This document shows, piece by piece, positions 45,473 to 53,820 of a DNA stretch of 64,000 nt. The stretch is from positions 1 to 64,000 of the forward strand of contig JAFPWG010000013.1 of NCBI GenBank assembly GCA_017395045.1. Direction: 5' to 3'. A program made the translations under genes and the position numbers. Each line of letters opens with the position of its first letter. Within the stretch, counting starts at the first letter, position 1. Under the pieces are notes generated by a model that was not told where the DNA came from, searched no databases, and saw nothing but the letters and a program-made list of their open reading frames with translations. The stretch is from Bacteroidales bacterium (GTDB lineage: Bacteria; Bacteroidota; Bacteroidia; Bacteroidales; UBA932).

Positions 45473-47314
45473 ATGAAAAAGTTACTCTATATCTTCGGAT
45501 CGATGGCCGTGATGCTGAGCGCCTTGTCCTGCGAGCGATTCCTGGACACTCAGTCCCCGTCCACTTTCGACGCGACGACGGTCTATTCCAACTATTCCCT
45601 GACGGAGAATACCATTTTCTCCATCGCCCAGTCTTTCGGTGAGACGAACAACTATCGTGGCCGCTACCTCTCCTGGATCGGCCTGAACAGCGATATCGAA
45701 TGGTACAATACCTTCAAGCCCACCGATGAGAAATACCAGATCGCCGGGTATTCCCAGGAGCCCAACAACAGCCAGTTGAACCTGAACAACGGTCCCTTCG
45801 CCAAGATGTACGAGGCGATCGAACGCGCCAACCTGTGCATTGCCGGCATCCGTGAGTACGGCAAACCCGAGGAGAAGGCCGACATCGCCTACCTCCTGGG
45901 CGAGGCCCTCACCCTTCGTGCGATGATCTACTACGACCTCATCCGTGCCTGGGGCGATGTCCCGGCCCGTTTCGAGGCTACCACCAGCGAGACCATCTAC
46001 ATGGCCAAGGAAAGCCGCGACGTCATCTTCAAGCAGCTCCTGGCCGACCTGGAAGAGGCGATCCCGTATCTGCCTTATCCCGGCGCCAACGCGACCACTT
46101 CCCGTACTGACCGGGTGAACAAGCTGTTCGCCGAGGGCCTGTACGCCCGCATCGCCCTGATGGCTTCGGGCTACGCCCAGCGTCCGGACGACGGCATGGT
46201 GGGCACCGGTGACCTGGGCTCGAACCGCCTTTCCAACGATCCCGAACTCCAGAAGAGCGTCCTCTATCCGAAGGCCCTTGCCTATCTGAAGGACGCCATC
46301 TCTTCCGGTTCGGCTTCCCTGGAAGACTTCGAGACCCTGTGGATGAACCAGAGCAACCAGGACAACCTCGTCGCCGGTCCCGGCCACGAGTCCCTGTATG
46401 TGATTCCGTTCTCCAACGGCCGCGGCCGCTGGAACTATACCTTCGCCGTCCGTTCGGAAGGCTCCAGCTATGCCGGCGGTGCCACGGTCACCCGTGGCGG
46501 TGACGCCGGCCCGGTCCCGACGATGTGGTTCGACTACGATCCGAGCGACATCCGCCGCGACATCACCTGCGTCAACTGGCGTTGGAACAACCAGGACGAG
46601 CCTGAACTCGCCGGCATCCAGCGCTGGTACTTCGGCAAATATCGCTGGGATTGGATGACCCGCAACAAGTACACCGGCGGCAACGACGACGGTGTGAAGC
46701 CCGTTGTCCTCCGCTACGCCGACATCCTCCTGATGGCCGCTGAAATCGCCAACGAACTGGACGACCTCTCCTATGCCAAGACGCAGCTCCTGAAAGTCCG
46801 CGAGCGCGCGTTCAAGGGCCACGAGGAAAAGGCCGAGGCCTATGTGGACCGCATTACCTCCAAGGATGCGATGTTCAAGGCCATCGTGGACGAGCGCGCC
46901 TTCGAGTTCTGCGGCGAAATGACCCGCAAGTTCGACCTCATCCGCTGGGGCCTGCTCAAGGAGAAGATGGACGAGGCCAAGGCCAAGATGAAGAACCTTC
47001 GCGACCTGAAGGGCGAATATGCCCAGGTGAACATGCTGGGCGGCGACGTCTATTACCAGGTGGACGGCAAGAACATCATCATCTACGGCTTCACCGGCGA
47101 GGCTGTCAAGCCTTCCGGCGCCTGGGAGAAGAAGGCCGAGTACTTCACCAAGGTCGTGGACAGCAAGGGTGCCGACACCGGCCTGTACGACGCGCTGGTG
47201 GAGGGTATCTACTCCCGGGATCCGGAGCAGTACATGTTCTGGCCCATCTACAACGACACGATGACCAACAGTCAGGGCCGTATCAAGAACGACTACGGTT
47301 ACGAGAGCCTTTAA
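45473..47314 (+). CDS. susD: SusD/RagB-family glycan-binding lipoprotein
   Basis: 613 residues from ATG 45473; a TTG two codons earlier is unnecessary. Lipobox VMLSALSC. SusD landmarks: CERFLDTQSPSTFDATTVYSN, AEALTLRAMIYYDLIRAWGDVPAR-like block (GEALTLRAMIYYDLIRAWGD), and the C-terminal PVVLRYADILLMAAEIANEL with DERAFEFCGEMTRKFDLIRWG. It forms the lid over the SusC barrel and binds pectin oligosaccharides. Located 27 bp after susC in the same operon. Confidence 0.95.
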   Translation: MKKLLYIFGSMAVMLSALSCERFLDTQSPSTFDATTVYSNYSLTENTIFSIAQSFGETNNYRGRYLSWIGLNSDIEWYNTFKPTDEKYQIAGYSQEPNNSQLNLNNGPFAKMYEAIERANLCIAGIREYGKPEEKADIAYLLGEALTLRAMIYYDLIRAWGDVPARFEATTSETIYMAKESRDVIFKQLLADLEEAIPYLPYPGANATTSRTDRVNKLFAEGLYARIALMASGYAQRPDDGMVGTGDLGSNRLSNDPELQKSVLYPKALAYLKDAISSGSASLEDFETLWMNQSNQDNLVAGPGHESLYVIPFSNGRGRWNYTFAVRSEGSSYAGGATVTRGGDAGPVPTMWFDYDPSDIRRDITCVNWRWNNQDEPELAGIQRWYFGKYRWDWMTRNKYTGGNDDGVKPVVLRYADILLMAAEIANELDDLSYAKTQLLKVRERAFKGHEEKAEAYVDRITSKDAMFKAIVDERAFEFCGEMTRKFDLIRWGLLKEKMDEAKAKMKNLRDLKGEYAQVNMLGGDVYYQVDGKNIIIYGFTGEAVKPSGAWEKKAEYFTKVVDSKGADTGLYDALVEGIYSRDPEQYMFWPIYNDTMTNSQGRIKNDYGYESL

Positions 47315-47326
47315 TACCGACGCATT

Positions 47327-50300
47327 ATGAACTACAAGAATATACTGAAAGTCTCCTTGGTCGCCCTGACCGGCCTCGCCGTACTCTCGGGCTGCGCCAA
47401 GAAGGAGTTTGTGGAGATCACCGAGATCTCCCTGGCCCGCTGCCTCGAGCCGCAGAACCTCTCCGCCAGGGTCGATGCCACCTTGGGTGACGTCGTCACC
47501 TTCGGCTGGGATGTGAACAAGGACGCCGGCGGATACGAACTGGTCGTCTATACCGACGAGGAAATGACCCGGATGGAAGATAGCTATGCGCTCAACCCCT
47601 CCGAGGTTCCTTTCACTGTCCGCCTGACCGCGGACCAGAAGTACTGGTTCACCGTCCAGGCCTACAAGGTGGACGAGAACGGGGACAAGAAGCCTGAGAC
47701 GCTGTCCCACATCGCCGTCTTCGACGGCTCCGTCAAGACCTATGCCGTGAAGGACAACCTCTATCTGGAGGTGACCGGTCGCAGCACGTCTTCCGTCTCC
47801 CTTGCCTGGAGCAACGAGGTTTCTGATTACAAAGAAGTTACCACCCTTTCCGCCGTTCCGGTGAAGGGAGGCAAGACCGTGAAGAAGGAGCTCTCCTCCG
47901 CGGATGCCGCGGCTGCCGCCGCGACCATCGACGGCCTGGATCCGTCCACCGAATACCAGATCACGCTCTTCTACATGAGCGCGTCCCGCGGTGCCGTGGA
48001 CACCTGGACCAAGGCCGAGAAGGGGAGTGCCGTCACCATCACCTCTTCCGAGGAACTCAAGTCTGCCGTGGAGGCGGGCGGTACCTATTACATCCCTTAC
48101 AGCGAAACGCCGTATTCGATGAGCACCGCCAAGCCCGCCGAGGGCCTCACCCTCATCGGTGAACTCGGCCCCGACGGCTCCAAGCCCGTGGTGGCCGGCA
48201 AGGTGGAACTCACCGCGAGCCTCACCGAGGCCGATGCCGAGCTCTACTTCGAGAACATCAAGTTCGACGGTTCGGCCAACTCCCGCATCGTGGAGCACAC
48301 CGGCGGTTCCCCTGTCGTGAAGAGCATCACCTTCGTGAACTGCGAGATCACGAACTTCCTCGCCGGTTTCTTCTACGGCAATAACGACAATGTCCTGAAG
48401 ATCGGCACCTTCACGTTCGATTCCTGCGACATGTACGGTATCATCGGCAGCGGCGGCGACGCGTTCGATATCCGCAAGAGCACGGAGATCGACAAAATCG
48501 TCTTCCTGAACAATACGATGTATGACGGTATCCGCACGCTGTTCCGCATCGACGCCTCCGATGCCATCAAGATCGGCCTCATTGACTTCGAGAACAACAC
48601 CGTGAAGAACATCGCCACGATGGACGACGGCAACAACCGCGGCATCTTCGCCATCCGCGTCCCGCACGACATGACCCTGAAGAACAACCTGTTCCTGTTC
48701 GAGGACGGCGGCAAGACCGGCGACGATGTGGACAAGGCCCAGCTCTTCCAGGACAATGCGAACACGGTCGAGCCTTCCACGCTCAACGCTTCCGGCAACT
48801 ACAGCTACGCCCAGGGCAAGGATTTCTTCAAGAAGATTTCCGCCCAGACCGCCGGTTTCGTGATCATGAACGTGGATCCGTGCTACAACTCCAAGGGCAA
48901 CTTCTTCCAGCTGGCCGCCCAGGACCTCATCGAGAACAAGGTGGGCGCCTCCAAGTGGTGGATCCAGTATGTGGAGAAGCCGGAAGACCTCACCCAGCAT
49001 GCGATTACCGAGGCCCATACCTGGAACCTCCAGGATGCCAGCCTGTTCGCCGGCGACGTGAAGAATTCCCGCGTCCGTGACGAACTGATGCTCGTGGGTA
49101 CCGAGGCCACTCCGTTGAACGCCGACGGCGCCATCAACTTCAAGCAGGCCTCCGTCCTCAACCGCAAGGGCGTCCCGACCGAGGGCTATGCTTCCTTCAA
49201 AGTGACCGCCCCCGGCTCCGTGGACATGCTCCTGAGCGATCCGGAGAAGACCGGTGCCAGCGTGGTCGTCGCCCTGTTTGACGACAACGGACTCACCGTC
49301 CTGGGCGGTGCGGTCGCCTCTTCCGCCAATCCGGAGGTCCAGAAGGTCGTGGTGCCTGAGGTCCATGGAGAAGGAACCATCTACCTCTATGCCACCGGTG
49401 CCGTATCCATCGTGAAGCTTGCCTGGAGCGAGGACACCCTGGCCCTGGACAAGGTCCTGGAGACCCCGAAGCCGGCCGTCGAGCCCGTTACCCTCACCGA
49501 GGGTGACGAGACCGAAGTGACCATCACCTGGGACGCCATCCCGAACGCCGATCACTATGTGGTCGTGTTCAACAAGCGCACCCAGGATCCGCAGACGGAG
49601 ACCAGCTTCACCGTTCCCGCCGAGGATATCGCAGCCCTCAAGGCCGGTCTGTACACCTTCACGGTGCAGGCCTTCCCGGCCGAGACCGACCTGTACTACC
49701 AGGCTTCCGAGAAGGGCAATGCCTCCTTCGCCATCCAGCCTAAGGGCGGCGGTGAGGAGCAGGTGGAGGTCACCCTTACCTGGGACTTCTCCGCGGCCGA
49801 TTGGCAGGAGCAGTTCGCCAAGTACGGTGCGGCCAATACCGACATCACCAACTGGGACATCACCTACGATGGCCTGACGGTGCACTCCGGCTCCAAGAGC
49901 AAGTATAACACGACGTTCTTCCAGCTGGGCGGCAAGAGCGGTGACATGGACCGTTACTTCAAGTTCACGGCTCCCGAGCAGGGAACCCTGAAGATTACGG
50001 TATCCAACACCGGCAGCAGCGAGGCGCTCGACCGCACGGTCGCCGTGACCGTGGGCACCGACTCTCAGTCGCAGCCCGGCGGCTTCTCCTCGAACACTCC
50101 GGGTACGCTCGAGTTCAGCGTCGCCGCCGGTGATGTGGTCATCACCGCTCCGGTGAACGGCCTCCGCTTCTACAAGATCGAGTTCACCTATACCACCGGT
50201 GCGGCCGCGGTCATCGAGTATGACTGGAACTTCTCCGCTTCCGACTGGCAGGATGCCCTCGGTGCCCTGGGCGCTTCCGGTACCGACATCACCAACATCG

Positions 50301-50641
50301 ACGTGGCGGTGGAAGGCCTGACGTTCCATTCCGGCTCCAAGAGCAAGTATGGCGCGACGTACATCCAGTTCGGCGGCAAGAGCGGTGACATGGACCGTTA
50401 CTTCAAGTTCACGGCTCCCGAGCAGGGAACCCTGAAGATCACGGTATCCAACACCGGCAGCGGCGAGGCGCTCGACCGCACGGTCGCCGTGACCGTGGGC
50501 ACCGACTCTCAGGCGCAGCCCGGCGGCTTCTCCTCGAACTCTCCGGGTGAGCTGGAGTTCAGCGTTCCGGCCGGCGAGGTGGTCATCACCGCCCCGGTGA
50601 ACGGTCTCCGCTTCTACCACATCTACTACACGAACCAATAG
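47327..50641 (+). CDS. Surface glycan-binding lipoprotein with FN3, pectate-lyase-like and repeated C-terminal modules
   Basis: 1,104 residues, lipobox GLAVLSGC. An N-terminal FN3-like domain (~35-135) and a second (~150-235) are followed by a DUF4957/DUF5123-like right-handed helix (~240-560; SITFVNCEITNFLAGFFYGNN, IVFLNNTMYDGIRTLFRI). Further C-terminal there is a third FN3-like domain (~715-805, ITWDAIPNADHYVVVF). It ends with two tandem ~130-residue modules that each start W[DN]FS..DWQ and end in NGLRFY. The two modules share an almost identical 168-bp stretch. Position right after susCD is that of a surface glycan-binding protein; carbohydrate binding is inferred. Confidence 0.82.
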   Translation: MNYKNILKVSLVALTGLAVLSGCAKKEFVEITEISLARCLEPQNLSARVDATLGDVVTFGWDVNKDAGGYELVVYTDEEMTRMEDSYALNPSEVPFTVRLTADQKYWFTVQAYKVDENGDKKPETLSHIAVFDGSVKTYAVKDNLYLEVTGRSTSSVSLAWSNEVSDYKEVTTLSAVPVKGGKTVKKELSSADAAAAAATIDGLDPSTEYQITLFYMSASRGAVDTWTKAEKGSAVTITSSEELKSAVEAGGTYYIPYSETPYSMSTAKPAEGLTLIGELGPDGSKPVVAGKVELTASLTEADAELYFENIKFDGSANSRIVEHTGGSPVVKSITFVNCEITNFLAGFFYGNNDNVLKIGTFTFDSCDMYGIIGSGGDAFDIRKSTEIDKIVFLNNTMYDGIRTLFRIDASDAIKIGLIDFENNTVKNIATMDDGNNRGIFAIRVPHDMTLKNNLFLFEDGGKTGDDVDKAQLFQDNANTVEPSTLNASGNYSYAQGKDFFKKISAQTAGFVIMNVDPCYNSKGNFFQLAAQDLIENKVGASKWWIQYVEKPEDLTQHAITEAHTWNLQDASLFAGDVKNSRVRDELMLVGTEATPLNADGAINFKQASVLNRKGVPTEGYASFKVTAPGSVDMLLSDPEKTGASVVVALFDDNGLTVLGGAVASSANPEVQKVVVPEVHGEGTIYLYATGAVSIVKLAWSEDTLALDKVLETPKPAVEPVTLTEGDETEVTITWDAIPNADHYVVVFNKRTQDPQTETSFTVPAEDIAALKAGLYTFTVQAFPAETDLYYQASEKGNASFAIQPKGGGEEQVEVTLTWDFSAADWQEQFAKYGAANTDITNWDITYDGLTVHSGSKSKYNTTFFQLGGKSGDMDRYFKFTAPEQGTLKITVSNTGSSEALDRTVAVTVGTDSQSQPGGFSSNTPGTLEFSVAAGDVVITAPVNGLRFYKIEFTYTTGAAAVIEYDWNFSASDWQDALGALGASGTDITNIDVAVEGLTFHSGSKSKYGATYIQFGGKSGDMDRYFKFTAPEQGTLKITVSNTGSGEALDRTVAVTVGTDSQAQPGGFSSNSPGELEFSVPAGEVVITAPVNGLRFYHIYYTNQ
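49928..50095 (+). repeat. 168-bp direct repeat, copy 1
   Basis: Encodes GGKSGDMDRYFKFTAPEQG onward in the first C-terminal module. It differs from copy 2 at only three or four positions by eye. Confidence 0.85.
50372..50539 (+). repeat. 168-bp direct repeat, copy 2
   Basis: Second copy, 444 bp downstream of copy 1, in the last module of the same protein. Flanking module sequence has diverged, which suggests recent gene conversion within the repeat. Confidence 0.85.
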
Positions 50642-50656
50642 TAGGTTCACCATTAA

Positions 50657-50684
50657 GGGAGCCGGGGGTGATACCCCGACTCTC
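50657..50684 (+). terminator. Hairpin between the glycan-binding protein gene and uxaC
   Basis: Inner stem CGGGG (50663-50667) with CCCCG (50674-50678) and an outer GAG/CTC. No strong T-run follows, so it may attenuate or stabilise mRNA rather than fully terminate. Confidence 0.4.
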
Positions 50685-50711
50685 TTCCAAGTTTAAAAAC
50701 ACAGACCAGAT

Positions 50712-52127
50712 ATGAGTTTCATCAATCCCGACTTCATGCTCCAGACGGAGACCGCCCGGAAGCTTTACCACGGCCATGCCGAAAAGATGCCCATCATCGA
50801 CTATCACTGCCACCTCGTGCCGCAGCAGATCGCCGAAAACATCCAGTTCCGCGACATCACCCAGCTTTGGCTGGTGGACGGTCACTACGGCGACCATTAC
50901 AAATGGCGCGCGATGCGCGGCAACGGCGTTTCCGAGGACTACCTGACCGGCGGGAAGCACACCGCTTGGGAAACCTTCGAGAAATGGGCGGAGACCGTTC
51001 CGTACACGATGCGTAACCCTCTGTACCACTGGACGCACCTGGAGCTCAGCCGCGTGTTCGGCATCGACAAGCTCCTGTGCCCTGCGACGGCCCGCGAGAT
51101 CTTCGAAGAGTGCAACGCGAAGCTGGCGACGCCCGAGTTCCGCGGCCAGGCACTCATCCGCCGGTTCGGCGTGGAGGTGGTCTGCACCACCGACGATCCC
51201 GCCGACGACCTCCGCTGGCACAAGAAGATCGCGGAGAATCCCTTCGGCACGAAGGTGATTCCCGCCTGGCGCCCGGACAAGGCGATGGCCATCGAGAACC
51301 CGTCTGCCTATAAGGCCTATCTGAAGCAGCTCGGCGAGGCCGCCGGCATGGAAATCAAATCCTACCGCGACCTGTGCGAAGCCTTGCAGAAACGCCACGA
51401 TTTCTTCGCGTCCATGGGCTGCAAGCTCTCCGACCACGGGCTGGAGAACTTCTATTCCGCCGACTACAAGGATGTGGAGATTGAACTGATCTTCCAGAAG
51501 GTCCTGATGGGCATCGCCCCGAACGGACGTGAGCTGGAGAAGTTCCGCAGCGCCTTCCTGCACGACCAGGCCGTGATGGATGCCGAGGCCGGTTGGGCCC
51601 AGCAGTTCCACATCGGCGCCATCCGCAACAACAATACGAAGATGTTCGAGGCGGTGGGCCCGGATACGGGCTACGATGCCATCCACGATCCGGAAATCGC
51701 GGCCGCCGGCCACCGGTTCTTCGACCGGCTCACGCTGGAAGGAAAGCTTGCGAAGACCATCCTCTACTGCCTGAATCCCAAGGACAATGCGGTGATGATG
51801 ACCATGGCCTATACCTTCAATGACGGCACCGTCCCCGGCAAGATGCAGTTCGGTTCGGGCTGGTGGTTCCTGGATCAGGAAGTGGGCATGCGCCGCCAGC
51901 TGGATTCCCTGTCCGCACTGGGTCTCCTGAGTCGTTTCGTGGGCATGCTCACGGACAGCCGCAGCTTCATCAGCTACCCGCGCCACGAGTATTTCCGCCG
52001 CATCCTCTGCGACGTCCTGGGCAAGGACGTGGAGCAGGGCAAGCTGCCGGCCTCCGAACTCGACTTCATCGGCAAGATGGTGGAGGACATCTCCTACAAC
52101 AACGCAAAGAACTATTTTAATTTTTAA
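50712..52127 (+). CDS. uxaC: Glucuronate/galacturonate isomerase
   Basis: 471 residues, the usual UxaC length. Isomerises D-galacturonate to D-tagaturonate (and glucuronate to fructuronate) in the cytoplasm. Amidohydrolase-like barrel with the N-terminal metal motif IIDYHCHLVPQQIAEN, FRGQALIRRFGVEVVCTTDDPADDL, HIGAIRNNNTKMFEAVGPDTGYD, and the C-terminal VGMLTDSRSFISYPRHEYFRRILCD. It receives galacturonate from GH28. Its stop overlaps the uxaA ATG (TAATG). Confidence 0.97.
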   Translation: MSFINPDFMLQTETARKLYHGHAEKMPIIDYHCHLVPQQIAENIQFRDITQLWLVDGHYGDHYKWRAMRGNGVSEDYLTGGKHTAWETFEKWAETVPYTMRNPLYHWTHLELSRVFGIDKLLCPATAREIFEECNAKLATPEFRGQALIRRFGVEVVCTTDDPADDLRWHKKIAENPFGTKVIPAWRPDKAMAIENPSAYKAYLKQLGEAAGMEIKSYRDLCEALQKRHDFFASMGCKLSDHGLENFYSADYKDVEIELIFQKVLMGIAPNGRELEKFRSAFLHDQAVMDAEAGWAQQFHIGAIRNNNTKMFEAVGPDTGYDAIHDPEIAAAGHRFFDRLTLEGKLAKTILYCLNPKDNAVMMTMAYTFNDGTVPGKMQFGSGWWFLDQEVGMRRQLDSLSALGLLSRFVGMLTDSRSFISYPRHEYFRRILCDVLGKDVEQGKLPASELDFIGKMVEDISYNNAKNYFNF

Positions 52128-53605
52128 TGGATTACATCAAGATCAATCCGGCCGACAACGTGGCCGTCGCCCTTCGGGACCTGGCCAAGGGTTCCGTCGT
52201 GGAAGGCGTGACCTTGTCGATGGACATTCCCCGGGGACACAAGATTGTCCTGAACGACCTCAAGGCGGGGGAGAACGTCATCAAGTACGGTTTCCCGATC
52301 GGGCATGTGACGCGGGATGCGGCAGCAGGCTCGATGGTGGACCATTCCTGTATCAAGACGAACCTGGAAGGCTTGCTGGAGTATAGCTACGAGCCAGCCC
52401 TGGTGGAGATTCCCGACGCTCAGTTGAAGCGTACCTTCAAGGGCTTCCGCCGCGCGGACGGCCAGGTGGGCGTCCGCAACCAGATCTGGGTCATCCCCAC
52501 GGTAGGTTGCGTGAACGGCATCTGCCAGCAGATTGTGGATCGGTTCAAGGCGGAAATCGCCGGCCGCGAAGGCTCCGTGGATGCGGTCGTGGCCTTCCCG
52601 CACAACTATGGATGCTCCCAGCTTGGCGGCGACCATGAGAACACGCGGACCATCCTGGCCGACATGGTGCACCATCCCAACGCCGGTGGCGTGCTGGTGG
52701 TGAGCCTCGGCTGCGAGAACAACCAGCTGGACGCTTTCCGCGAACTCGTCGGCCCGGTGGATGAAAGCCGCGTGCGGATGTTCAAGACGCAGGAAGTGGA
52801 TGACGAGGTCGAATACGGCCTGCAGCAGCTTCACGAGATCTTCTCCGTTTGCTCGAAGGACGAGCGCGAGGACGTTCCGGTGTCGGAACTCCGCGTGGGC
52901 CTCAAATGCGGCGGTTCCGACGGTCTCAGCGGCATCACGGCGAACCCGCTCCTGGGCGTCTTTTCCGACTGGATCGTTGCCCAGGGCGGCACCACGGTCC
53001 TGACCGAAGTCCCCGAGATGTTCGGCGCGGAAACCATCTTGATGAACCGTTGCCAGGACGAGGCAACTTTCGACAAAACAGTCCATTTAATCAACGACTT
53101 CAAGGAATACTTCATGAAGCAGGGGATGCCCGTGTACGAGAATCCCTCGCCCGGCAACAAGGCCGGCGGCATCTCCACGCTGGAAGAAAAGTCCCTCGGC
53201 TGCACCCAGAAATGCGGCAAGAGCATCGTCCGCGGTGTCCTGAAATACGGCGAGCGCCTGAGCGTGAAGGGACTGAACCTCCTCAGCGCGCCGGGCAACG
53301 ACCTCGTGGCCTCCACGGCCCTTGCCTCCGCCGGCTGCCAGCTCGTCCTCTTCACCACCGGCCGCGGCACCCCGTTCGGCAGTTTCGTCCCTACGATGAA
53401 GATATCGACCAACACCCCTCTCTTTGAAAAGAAGGGCAATTGGATCGACTTCAACGCCGGCGTCCTTGCCCAGGGCGAACCGATGGCGGACGTCTCCGCC
53501 CGCTTCATCGACTTCGTCCTCGCCGCCGCCTCCGGCGCCCCGGTGAATAACGAAAAGAACGGCTATCGCGAGCTCGCGATCTTTAAATCTGGAGTAACGC
53601 TTTGA
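52127..53605 (+). CDS. uxaA: Altronate dehydratase
   Basis: 492 residues. Dehydrates D-altronate, made by UxaB, to 2-keto-3-deoxygluconate. The N-terminal SAF domain (~1-90; INPADNVAVALRDLAKGSVV) is followed by the catalytic region: RADGQVGVRNQIWVIPTVGCVNGICQ, FPHNYGCSQLGGDHENT, VSLGCENNQL, LRVGLKCGGSDGLSGITANP, TEVPEMFGAE and FTTGRGTPFGSFVPTMKISTNT near the end. Translationally coupled to uxaC. Genes downstream shift to lower GC and then return to the uronate pathway with uxaB. Confidence 0.97.
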   Translation: MDYIKINPADNVAVALRDLAKGSVVEGVTLSMDIPRGHKIVLNDLKAGENVIKYGFPIGHVTRDAAAGSMVDHSCIKTNLEGLLEYSYEPALVEIPDAQLKRTFKGFRRADGQVGVRNQIWVIPTVGCVNGICQQIVDRFKAEIAGREGSVDAVVAFPHNYGCSQLGGDHENTRTILADMVHHPNAGGVLVVSLGCENNQLDAFRELVGPVDESRVRMFKTQEVDDEVEYGLQQLHEIFSVCSKDEREDVPVSELRVGLKCGGSDGLSGITANPLLGVFSDWIVAQGGTTVLTEVPEMFGAETILMNRCQDEATFDKTVHLINDFKEYFMKQGMPVYENPSPGNKAGGISTLEEKSLGCTQKCGKSIVRGVLKYGERLSVKGLNLLSAPGNDLVASTALASAGCQLVLFTTGRGTPFGSFVPTMKISTNTPLFEKKGNWIDFNAGVLAQGEPMADVSARFIDFVLAAASGAPVNNEKNGYRELAIFKSGVTL

Positions 53606-53625
53606 TAATCAATAAAATAACAAAT

Positions 53626-53808
53626 ATGAAAGAAAACATTATGCACTGGGGGCATACCCCCTACGAGGCTCCGGAAGCGGAGGTTATCGTATTTGCTGTC
53701 GAGGAAGGATTCCTTATCGATAGTTTTACCGGAGGTGGCAATGGTAGAAAAGCGGCTGAAGATCTGGAAGATACTGAGACGGATGCCGGTAACGCAATTT
53801 GGAACTAG
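53626..53808 (+). CDS. 60-residue micropeptide preceding fimbrillin-like gene
   Basis: Short open frame of 60 residues from ATG 53626; ATG 53641 is an alternative. Core PYEAPEAEVIVFAVEEGFL, then a glycine run GGGNG and an acidic tail AEDLEDTETD. No signal peptide. It lies 12 bp before a fimbrillin-like lipoprotein gene. The pattern PY.AP...V......FL..S..GG.G....DLE is shared with the peptide at 55480, and more loosely with that at 9033. Function unknown. Confidence 0.6.
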   Translation: MKENIMHWGHTPYEAPEAEVIVFAVEEGFLIDSFTGGGNGRKAAEDLEDTETDAGNAIWN

Positions 53809-53817
53809 GGAGGAATG
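53809..53817 (+). promoter_or_regulatory. Shine-Dalgarno-like site for the gene at 53821
   Basis: GGGAGGA lies 7-8 bp before ATG 53821. Such purine-rich sites are otherwise absent in this window; it decides between ATG 53815 and 53821. Confidence 0.4.
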
Positions 53818-53820
53818 ATT

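Noticed and set aside
45482-50653. 1,723-codon minus-strand open frame
   Set aside because: Antisense to susD and the glycan-binding protein genes. High GC and third-position bias keep this frame free of stops; the protein is low in complexity with no motif.
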